Origin: Mailhella massiliensis
GTDB taxonomy: Bacteria; Desulfobacterota; Desulfovibrionia; Desulfovibrionales; Desulfovibrionaceae
Direction of reading: 5' to 3'
Assembly (NCBI RefSeq): GCF_020741395.1
Contig: NZ_DYZA01000115.1
Coordinates: 1-7,323, forward strand
Length of the DNA stretch: 7,323 bases
A program made the position numbers and the translations under genes. Under the pieces are notes generated by a model. It was given only the letters and a program-made list of their open reading frames with translations. It did no database searches and was not told where the DNA came from. Positions within the stretch are counted from its first letter, which is position 1. Each line of letters begins with the position of its first letter. This document shows, in pieces, positions 1 through 5,040 of the stretch.

Positions 1-219
1 ATTATTCTTTTCGTAGGACTGTCTGCACTGTTCCTCGTTATCGATTCCCGCAAGTACATGAATGCCCGACAGTCGAAGTCCATGAGTCATCCCTCCGGCC
101 CCGCAGAAAAAATCCACAGCGGACAGGGTAACAGAGGGAGAAGAAAACGATGTTGATTCGGGGCTGCTTTTCATGAAAAAACCTGCACTATACGGGGGGT
201 CATAGCGAAAAAACTTCAT
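1..219 (-). CDS. C5-cytosine DNA methyltransferase, N-terminal fragment (runs off left edge)
   Basis: The 73 codons in the window carry the N-terminus of a DNA (cytosine-5) methyltransferase, which transfers a methyl group from S-adenosylmethionine to cytosine in a specific DNA site. Motif I, the SAM-binding loop, is seen as VDFFCGAGGMTHGL at about residues 35-48. A motif II-like AGID follows at about 57-60, then EEQCRQSYEKNN, which matches the usual spacing in the family. The catalytic PC motif and the target-recognition domain lie outside the window, so activity and target site cannot be judged. The chosen ATG (219-217) overlaps the TGA of the upstream Lar-like gene as ATGA, which suggests translational coupling; GGAGG lies about 13 nt upstream. 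A second in-frame ATG at 174-172 begins closer to motif I and could be the true start. No restriction endonuclease is visible beside it, so it may be an orphan phage methyltransferase that protects element DNA. Confidence 0.9.
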   Translation of the reverse strand, partial: MKFFRYDPPYSAGFFMKSSPESTSFSSPSVTLSAVDFFCGAGGMTHGLRLSGIHVLAGIDNEEQCRQSYEKNN

Positions 220-491
220 TCTGACAACTCATCCTCCATTATCATCCTGTTCCACAACCTTTCCTGCCGTACTATGGTCCGGCGCATACTCCGCACAGTA
301 GACGGTATCCATTCCGGGCTCTGCGCATAGCCGCATATCCTGCATTCAACGAAAACAAAAAGCCCTCCTCCGCTGATATCATTGGCTACTCTTATTTCAG
401 CAGCACCATGGCAGAAGGGGCAACTTTTCAAAGTAATCCGCACGCGTTTCTTCTTTTCCGCCTCGGCCCTGCGGTCACTTCTTTTTCCCAT
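216..491 (-). CDS. Lar-like restriction alleviation zinc protein
   Basis: This 91-residue protein has the layout of the Lar family (restriction alleviation, named after Rac prophage Lar). After a very basic N-terminal tail comes LKSCPFCHGAAEIRV with the first cysteine pair C24/C27. VECRICG holds the second pair C50/C53, and the family's terminal W-N-R motif appears at W80-N81-R82. Four cysteines as two CxxC knuckles imply a zinc ribbon. Rac Lar reduces type I restriction by modulating the host enzyme. Many proteins carrying this domain have no tested role, so that function is inference here. The gene begins inside the end of the HTH gene (17-nt overlap), and its own stop overlaps the methyltransferase start. 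The spacer between the cysteine pairs and the stretch before WNR are somewhat long, and the N-terminal 20 residues (many K/R) are not part of the family core. A generic zinc-ribbon phage protein is the alternative. Confidence 0.75.
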   Translation of the reverse strand: MGKRSDRRAEAEKKKRVRITLKSCPFCHGAAEIRVANDISGGGLFVFVECRICGYAQSPEWIPSTVRSMRRTIVRQERLWNRMIMEDELSE

Positions 492-663
492 GCTTTCCGT
501 CCCTTATCTTTTCCCGAAGCCACACATTGATGAGCTCGCTGTCCGATATCCATTCGCCTTCAATCTTCACGGCGGGGAGCTCGTGCAGGCGTATCAGCCT
601 GCGCACCGTGCGCTCGCTGCGCTTCATGTGCGCGCATATTTCCTTCATTCCCACAAGCTGCAT
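475..663 (-). CDS. Small excisionase/AlpA-like helix-turn-helix DNA-binding protein
   Basis: This is a 62-residue protein made almost entirely of a MerR-like winged HTH of the HTH_17/excisionase type. MQLVGMKEICAHMKRSERTV gives the helix-turn-helix, RRLIRLHELPAVKI the second helix and wing, and EGEWISDSELINVWL the conserved W and final helix, followed by a lysine-rich tail. Proteins like this act as excisionases, AlpA-type regulators or DNA-recognition subunits. The ATG at 663-661 is preferred over a longer upstream frame because it shares its A with the terminase stop (TGATG), has a G-rich ribosome site (AAGGGGG) just upstream, and starts exactly where the domain starts. Its place directly after the large terminase subunit, where a head-tail connector or portal gene is often found, is unusual. 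Regulation of late genes or of excision are both possible. The fold assignment is firm; the role is not. Confidence 0.85.
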   Translation of the reverse strand: MQLVGMKEICAHMKRSERTVRRLIRLHELPAVKIEGEWISDSELINVWLREKIRDGKHGKKK

Positions 664-2459
664 CACGCCCCCTTCCGCTCGGCAAACGCGGGTTCTTCCT
701 CTTCCACGGCTTCCAGTATGCGCGAAAGGCTCGGCGTCCAGGTGGAATGTGCGGCGGCCGTGCACAGGCACAGGCAGTCAAACCAGTGATTGTCCTTGCG
801 CCGCTGCTTCCACACCCGCTTGCCCTTCTCCCGCACCAGCTGTTCCGCCGTGAGCTGTCTGGCCAGGGCTTCATCACATCCGGCATGCAGGCGGAAGGGT
901 TGGCGGCTTCCGGGCTGAAGGCGGGCCGTCGCCCAGGTCTTGAAGTAGTCGGTGTCTATGAGGTACAGGCGCAGGCCTCCGGGAATGGCGGTTCGGCTCT
1001 GCGGCATACGTTCCAGGAGCGTCCAGTGTACCGGAATGCTCTGCCGATGACTCGCGCCCTTGGTGCCCCACAGCACGCCCATGCCGTACCGCCGCAAAAA
1101 GTCATAGGCCTGTTCCGTGCGGGATATGGCATCCCCTTCCAGACCGCCGCCGGTATCGAGCGCGGCGCGCCACACGGGCACGGGGTCTTCCTGCCCCTGC
1201 ACCGCGTATTCCGTTTCAAAGACCTTGCGGTACACCTCCTCCCAGTCCTGAAGGCGGCCGTAGTCGATGACCGCGCCGTCCAGCCTCCCGGTCCAGGCAA
1301 CGGCCATGTACCAGAAGCCGACCTTCTGCATGTCGATGCCGAGCGTGACCGCCCGATATCCGGCAGGCACCGTGCAGGGCGCAAGCTCGCGGTCCACCAG
1401 TTCCAGCACTTCCGCCTCGCTCGTTTTGGCGATGACAGGCGTGTACGGCATGGCCAGCATGCCGTTGGCGTAGGCCTGATGGGCGTCGGCATCGTCCGTT
1501 TTTTCCAGTTCCAGCTGCGCCGCCCGTATCTCGGAAAGGGACACAGCGGCGGAAAGGTAGGCCGGAAGATGGAAACCCACGCGGTGGGGAGAAGGAAGCG
1601 GATTGTCCGCCTCCCAGCGGCCGCGCGCCACGGCCTGGTCGCGGGCGTAGTCCGTCCAGTGATAGGCGCAGTGCGGGCAGCGGTAGCGCCCCAGCTTTTC
1701 GCGCCGCACCCGCACGGGGTCCTTCACGCCGTGCTCGGAAATGATGTTCTCCGGCTGCATCACCTGTTCCGTCCCGCAGGCCGGGCACACCACCCGGTAG
1801 CGGCGCACCTCGTCCATGGCGGCCAGGTCGGCCCATATCGTGGTGTTTTCATCACCCACGGGCTTGCTGATGCGCATGATCTTGTGCGTGTAGGGGTAGG
1901 AGCGAGTTCTTTCCCGAAAGTCCGTCACCGGGTCGCCGTGGCCCGCAAACGCACGGAACAGGGCTTCCTCGTCCAGAAACAGATCCTGCACGGAAATAGA
2001 CGCGCGCTGGCTGGCGCTGGCCGCGCTGGACAGGTACAGGGCCGTGCCGTCGGCAAAGCCCGTGCGGCCGCCCCTGCTCTTGCCGAGAAGCTCGCGCACG
2101 GGCCGCGTTTTGCGGAACATTGGCTTCAACTTTGCTTCCACCACGCGGGCCAGAGTTTCGTCGTCCGGCATGGCCAGCATGCGCGGCGCCGGACGGTAGT
2201 CGATGCACCAGCACAGGCAGGCGTACAGGCACAGCGTCTTGCCCGTCTGCGGAGCGCCGCAAACCACCACTTCCTCCACGCTGCGCTCGGAAAAGGCATC
2301 CATGATGCCCGCCAGGTACGGGTTCACGTCGCGCCGGTACCGCGCCCCGGCATAGGGGCCGTCCGGCACAATGAGATGCTGCGCCGCCCAGCGCGACACC
2401 GGCGGAATTTCACGCTTGCGGAATATGCGCCGCTCCGTTTCAGTCAGGGAGAGCTTCAT
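663..2459 (-). CDS. Phage terminase large subunit, lambda gpA family
   Basis: A 598-residue packaging motor and nuclease that cuts concatemeric DNA and drives it into the prohead by ATP hydrolysis. The N-terminal ATPase shows Walker A GAPQTGKT at 68-75 and a Walker B-like DLFLDEE at 159-165. A zinc-ribbon-like insert follows with CPAC at 225-228 and CPHC at 261-264. The C-terminal RNase H-like nuclease shows the expected acidic residues in LGID (D376), ALDTGGG (D435) and DNHWFDCLCL (D556, D561). Length and motif order are typical of full-length gpA proteins, so it looks intact. ATG 2459-2457 has GGAGG six bases upstream and lies inside the last 20 nt of the small-subunit gene. The gpA type usually goes with cos-site (cohesive end) packaging, but no cos site could be identified here. 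The following gene is an HTH protein, not a portal. Confidence 0.97.
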   Translation of the reverse strand: MKLSLTETERRIFRKREIPPVSRWAAQHLIVPDGPYAGARYRRDVNPYLAGIMDAFSERSVEEVVVCGAPQTGKTLCLYACLCWCIDYRPAPRMLAMPDDETLARVVEAKLKPMFRKTRPVRELLGKSRGGRTGFADGTALYLSSAASASQRASISVQDLFLDEEALFRAFAGHGDPVTDFRERTRSYPYTHKIMRISKPVGDENTTIWADLAAMDEVRRYRVVCPACGTEQVMQPENIISEHGVKDPVRVRREKLGRYRCPHCAYHWTDYARDQAVARGRWEADNPLPSPHRVGFHLPAYLSAAVSLSEIRAAQLELEKTDDADAHQAYANGMLAMPYTPVIAKTSEAEVLELVDRELAPCTVPAGYRAVTLGIDMQKVGFWYMAVAWTGRLDGAVIDYGRLQDWEEVYRKVFETEYAVQGQEDPVPVWRAALDTGGGLEGDAISRTEQAYDFLRRYGMGVLWGTKGASHRQSIPVHWTLLERMPQSRTAIPGGLRLYLIDTDYFKTWATARLQPGSRQPFRLHAGCDEALARQLTAEQLVREKGKRVWKQRRKDNHWFDCLCLCTAAAHSTWTPSLSRILEAVEEEEPAFAERKGA

Positions 2460-3015
2460 CGTCGGCCTCCGCGTCTTCGGCGGCGTCGCCGTCCTGCGTC
2501 ACGAATTCCTGTTCATCGCTCCAGGCGTCGAACCAGTCCGCCGTGGCTTCTTCCCACCACGCGACAAGCTCGGGCACGGCTTCTTCCCGCCCGCCCACAA
2601 GTGCAATGATTTCCCCGGCCTTGCGGTGAATGAAGCTCTGCACCTCCGATTTGAAGAACACCGCACGGGCGGCAAGGTCCTGCTCGTGAACCTCCACGCT
2701 CATGAGCTTGCCCTGCTCCTTTTCCAGCTTCAGGCGTTCACGGGCGGCCCGCACGGTTTTGAGTTCCGAATCCGCGCTCATCTTGCCGAGCGCCACGCTG
2801 CGGCTCTCCGCATCGTCGATGCGGGCCACGGGCTGAAGCTGAGCCGCGGCATAGCCCAGAAGCGCCGCCGCCGTAAAAAATCCGTCGCCGTCGCGGGCAA
2901 TCTTTCCGGCCCTGAAATGCCGGGAGAACTGCGGAGCGCTGATTTTATAGCCCTGCATCTTCAGCCATTCCACGGCATCGGCCGCCGTGCGGAAGGTAGT
3001 TGCCGCCTGAGTCAT
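2440..3015 (-). CDS. Terminase small subunit, Nu1-like
   Basis: A 191-residue protein in the position and with the layout of a terminase small subunit, the DNA-recognition partner of gpA-type large subunits. An N-terminal segment (about residues 8-55, FRTAADAVEWLKMQGYKISA through FFTAAALLGY) looks like a helix-turn-helix of the Nu1 kind. A charged helical linker (about 65-105, SELKTVRAARERLKLEKEQG) is followed by KLMSVEVHEQDLAARAVFFK and an amphipathic helix typical of Nu1-family oligomerisation regions. The tail is highly acidic (DGDAAEDAEADDEALPD). The start at 3015-3013 is chosen over a longer frame because it overlaps the preceding TGA as ATGA and has GAGGAGG a few bases upstream. The end overlaps the large subunit by 20 nt, as expected for two subunits made together. 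The assignment rests on neighbour, size and architecture more than on invariant residues. Confidence 0.86.
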   Translation of the reverse strand: MTQAATTFRTAADAVEWLKMQGYKISAPQFSRHFRAGKIARDGDGFFTAAALLGYAAAQLQPVARIDDAESRSVALGKMSADSELKTVRAARERLKLEKEQGKLMSVEVHEQDLAARAVFFKSEVQSFIHRKAGEIIALVGGREEAVPELVAWWEEATADWFDAWSDEQEFVTQDGDAAEDAEADDEALPD

Positions 3016-3212
3016 AAGCCCTCCTCGTCGTCGGCGTTCAGGTACACGCCGTTTTTCAGCCGCCACTTTCTCAGGCAGGCCGGACAGCGGTAGTCCGTGG
3101 TCTTTCTGTCGCAGTCGTGGCACTTGTGCAGGTACAGAGCGTCCTTTGCCACATGAAAGCGCGGGTCGTGCTCCCCGTTTCTCCTTCCCTTGCGGTCTCT
3201 CGGCTTAAACAT
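3012..3212 (-). CDS. Small four-cysteine zinc-ribbon protein of unknown function
   Basis: This 66-residue protein is not assignable to a named family. It has a very basic N-terminus (MFKPRDRKGRRNGEHD), then two CxxC pairs, C31/C34 in KCHDC and C43/C46 in RCPACLRKW, spaced like a compact zinc ribbon, and an acidic tail. The ATG (3212-3210) overlaps the primase stop by 8 nt, and the stop forms an ATGA overlap with the small terminase start, so it is translated as part of the same chain. In many phages an HNH endonuclease sits just before the terminase genes, but no HNH or H-N-N catalytic pattern is visible here. A nucleic-acid-binding accessory factor for priming or packaging is a reasonable guess. 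Tight overlaps on both sides and the conserved-looking cysteine spacing argue that it is real. Confidence 0.75.
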   Translation of the reverse strand: MFKPRDRKGRRNGEHDPRFHVAKDALYLHKCHDCDRKTTDYRCPACLRKWRLKNGVYLNADDEEGL

Positions 3213-4659
3213 GTTCGCCCTCCATTCTTCCGGCTATCTCGTCGATGTAGTCCCGATGCCGCCGGAGAAACGGCAGCAGCTTCACATATTCCCTGTCCGG
3301 CAGCCGGTCAGCGCCGCGCACTCTCACGTCGCCGCCTGCGGGAACCAGCGTGAGACCGTTGGCGCGCAGGCACTCGCGCACCAGATCGGCGCCCATGTAG
3401 TAGCCGTTCAAATCCCACACCGGATGCGTAGGAAAAGACGGCTCCGGGCGTGCTGGCGGCTCTTCGGGCTCCGGGGCAGGCTGCGCCGGCCGGGACTCCT
3501 CCCTTTTCCCACGCACGGCGGCCGCGGCGTACAGAGGGGGAAGCCCCGCCAGCACCCAGTCCCGAACATCGTCATGACCGTGCCCCGGCACCGCCGCCTG
3601 GAACATCTCACCCGGGTCCTTGCCGTGTATGCACGGCCAGCGCACCGCCTGCGGAAAGGTCTCCCGCCACAGTTCCCAGCCGCGGCCGCCCGCACCGTTG
3701 GCGTCCACGTCCATGGCCACAAGAATGACGGGCAGCCGTTTCAGCTCTTCCATGAGTCCGGCGGGCAAATGCCGAAGGTGGGCCGTTCCCACGGCCAGAA
3801 CGGAACAGCATTCCCCGGCGGCCCGGTGCACCAGCATAGCGTCGAGCTCGGCCTCCACCACCACGCAGGCCGGAGTTCTGCGGAAAGTGCCCGGCTTCAT
3901 GGGCAGAAAAAGCGGCTCGCCGCCGCTGCCGGGCATGACGTAATATTTCAGGTTCGGGAGTGTTGCTTTTCTGTCGGCATCCGGGCGGCGGATGCGGATG
4001 CGCTCCACGCCGCCGTCTGCCGCGAGGCAGGGAATCACTATGCCGCGGGGAATCCACATGGCCCGGCGCACACGGCCGCCGGGTTCGCGCGGCGCTTCTT
4101 CCGGCAGGCCCCAGTTTTTGCGCAGGCGCATGATGTGCGCGCGGCCGTTTTCTCCGCCCTGCCAGCCGAGCCGGTATTCCCGCACGGCGACTTCATCCAG
4201 TCCGCGCGCCGCCAGGTACTGCCGGGCCTTCGCCTGCGCCCAGAGCGCCTGATGCCGGGATTCGATAAAATGCGCGGCTTCCGCACGCCACAGGGCGGCG
4301 TTACGCGCCGGTTCCGGCATTGCCTGAGCATCGAGCCGCGCGGGAGTCTTTTCGCGCTTCTGCGGCTCCTGAGGCGCACTTTTCACCGGGCGATTCTCCC
4401 ACGCCCTGCCGACGGCCTGCGCCGCCTGCCGGAAGGTCATGCCTTCCACGTCCATGAGCCACTGGATGACGTCGCCGCTGATGCCGCACTGACGGCAGCT
4501 GTAGGAGCCCCGACCGTCGTTCTGCTCGGGCCATACGAGGAAACGGTCTCTGCCGCCGCAGAGAGGGCACGGCCCGGCAAACTCCGTGCCGCGGCTGTTG
4601 CGGCCCTTGCTCTTCAGCGCAAGGCCCCGCGCCGTGTACAGGTCGGTAACGGTCAGCAT
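3205..4659 (-). CDS. Phage DNA primase: Cys4 zinc finger plus Toprim domain
   Basis: A 484-residue primase that should synthesise short RNA primers for element replication. The N-terminal zinc finger has C31/C34 in GPCPLCGGRDRF and C55/C58 in YSCRQCGISGDVIQWL; it is a four-cysteine version of the CHC2-type primase finger. The Toprim domain follows: VVVEAELDAML (E269, D273), VILVAMDVDANG (D317, D319) and HGKDPGEMF (D348), which match the metal-binding acidic residues. A proline-rich linker (about 388-412) joins a C-terminal module (about 416-480) with the pattern LVRECLRANGLTLVPAGGD ... LLPFLRRHRDYIDEI, which resembles the small TubC-N-like docking fold found at the ends of some phage primases; that last call is an inference. 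The ATG at 4659 is preferred because of GGAGG six bases upstream; the frame is open 33 codons further but those lack family features. No helicase domain is fused; the helicase is the separate gene to the right. Confidence 0.93.
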   Translation of the reverse strand: MLTVTDLYTARGLALKSKGRNSRGTEFAGPCPLCGGRDRFLVWPEQNDGRGSYSCRQCGISGDVIQWLMDVEGMTFRQAAQAVGRAWENRPVKSAPQEPQKREKTPARLDAQAMPEPARNAALWRAEAAHFIESRHQALWAQAKARQYLAARGLDEVAVREYRLGWQGGENGRAHIMRLRKNWGLPEEAPREPGGRVRRAMWIPRGIVIPCLAADGGVERIRIRRPDADRKATLPNLKYYVMPGSGGEPLFLPMKPGTFRRTPACVVVEAELDAMLVHRAAGECCSVLAVGTAHLRHLPAGLMEELKRLPVILVAMDVDANGAGGRGWELWRETFPQAVRWPCIHGKDPGEMFQAAVPGHGHDDVRDWVLAGLPPLYAAAAVRGKREESRPAQPAPEPEEPPARPEPSFPTHPVWDLNGYYMGADLVRECLRANGLTLVPAGGDVRVRGADRLPDREYVKLLPFLRRHRDYIDEIAGRMEGEHV

Positions 4660-4769
4660 GCCGCACCTCCCCACATCCGCCAGGCAAGCAGGCAGGCCAT
4701 GATGATATGCAGAAAAGCCGCCGCCAGAGCCTCGGCCATGACACCATGATGGTGCCATGACAGTTCCAT
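4653..4769 (-). CDS. Possible 38-residue hydrophobic peptide ahead of primase
   Basis: A short frame starts at ATG 4769-4767, with GGAG nine bases upstream, and stops at 4655-4653, overlapping the primase start. It would encode MELSWHHHGVM followed by a hydrophobic stretch (AEALAAAFLHIIMACLLAW) that could form one membrane helix. The overlap with the primase is the same kind of stop/start coupling seen along the operon, which supports translation. Against it, the first third is spelled out by the ATGAYAST-like repeat DNA, which would create such a frame by itself, and no known family is recognised. It may be a leader peptide whose translation feeds ribosomes to the primase, or a chance frame. 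Confidence 0.35.
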   Translation of the reverse strand: MELSWHHHGVMAEALAAAFLHIIMACLLAWRMWGGAAC

Positions 4770-4814
4770 GATACTTTTCTCCGAAACTGTCATGGCTGAA
4801 AAGTCTATTCTTTT

Positions 4815-4842
4815 ATGATAGTTATTACCTTTTTTCTTTAAA
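4815..4842 (-). promoter_or_regulatory. Candidate sigma-70 promoter for the primase-terminase operon
   Basis: On the minus strand TTTAAA (4842-4837, 4 of 6 matches to the -35 consensus) is followed after 16 bp by TATCAT (4820-4815, 5 of 6 to the -10). Transcription would start near 4808 and read into the 38-residue frame and the primase. The -10 box is part of an ATGATAGT repeat site (4815-4822), so a protein bound to the array would compete with RNA polymerase. The match is modest, in AT-rich DNA where chance hits are common. Confidence 0.35.
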
Positions 4843-4859
4843 AATATGATAGTATGACA

Positions 4860-4896
4860 GTATGTATATGCGCGCGCATATATGCACGCGCGCGTA
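4860..4896. repeat. 37-bp alternating purine-pyrimidine tract with an 18-bp perfect palindrome
   Basis: Every base from 4860 to 4896 alternates purine and pyrimidine, mixing TA/TG steps with two runs of CG repeats (4870-4877 and 4887-4894). The stretch 4865-4882, TATATGCGCGCGCATATA, is a perfect palindrome. The tract lies between the two inward-facing tandem repeat pairs, at the centre of the array's symmetry. CG-alternating DNA can flip to left-handed Z-DNA under negative supercoiling, and the palindrome could extrude a cruciform. These physical behaviours are inferred from sequence alone. Confidence 0.8.
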
Positions 4897-5040
4897 GGGA
4901 CTTTTACGGGAAAAACTGTCATACTGTCATGTTTATACCCCAACCATGCGTTTTCCCTGAAAAACTTACCATGACAGTAGTGTCTTGGCAGTATCATGGA
5001 AGTGTCATGCCCCGGCACAGAGTTCAAGTAATGCTTCAAG

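Larger units (their letters stand above)
4738..5008. repeat. Array of 8-bp ATGAYAST repeats with dyad symmetry; candidate replication origin or multi-site operator
   Basis: Eleven copies fit ATGAYAST. Exact ATGACAGT on the plus strand: 4757-4764, 4854-4861, 4971-4978; on the minus strand: 4786-4793, 4915-4922, 4923-4930. Variants: ATGATAGT at 4815-4822 and 4846-4853 (plus), ATGATACT at 4768-4775 (plus) and 4990-4997 (minus), ATGACACT at 5001-5008 (minus). Degenerate copies (ATGACACC 4738, ATGATGGT 4746) extend leftward. The outer copies form a 19-bp inverted repeat (4757-4775 versus 4990-5008, one mismatch), and sites 4786-4793 and 4971-4978 mirror each other to within 1 bp. The inner tandem pairs (4846-4861 and 4915-4930) are a 16-bp inverted repeat with one mismatch. 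By simple count, one given 8-mer is expected about 0.01 times in 270 bp on both strands. Iterons of this sort between helicase and primase genes are typical of initiator-bound origins. No initiator can be named. Confidence 0.85.

Noticed and set aside
747..2609. 620-codon plus-strand open frame antisense to the large terminase gene
   Set aside because: It is a by-product of GC-rich codons on the minus strand. Its translation is rich in H, R, P and A with no domain, while the minus frame has all terminase motifs.
3012..3212. HNH endonuclease next to the terminase genes
   Set aside because: Position would suit it, but the H-N-H residues are missing; only two cysteine pairs are present.
3190..4749. 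519-codon plus-strand open frame antisense to the primase
   Set aside because: Shadow frame of the primase with low-complexity composition, no ribosome site and no recognisable domain.
4738..5008. CRISPR array
   Set aside because: The repeated unit is only 8 bp, occurs in both orientations with irregular spacing, and has no constant-length spacers.
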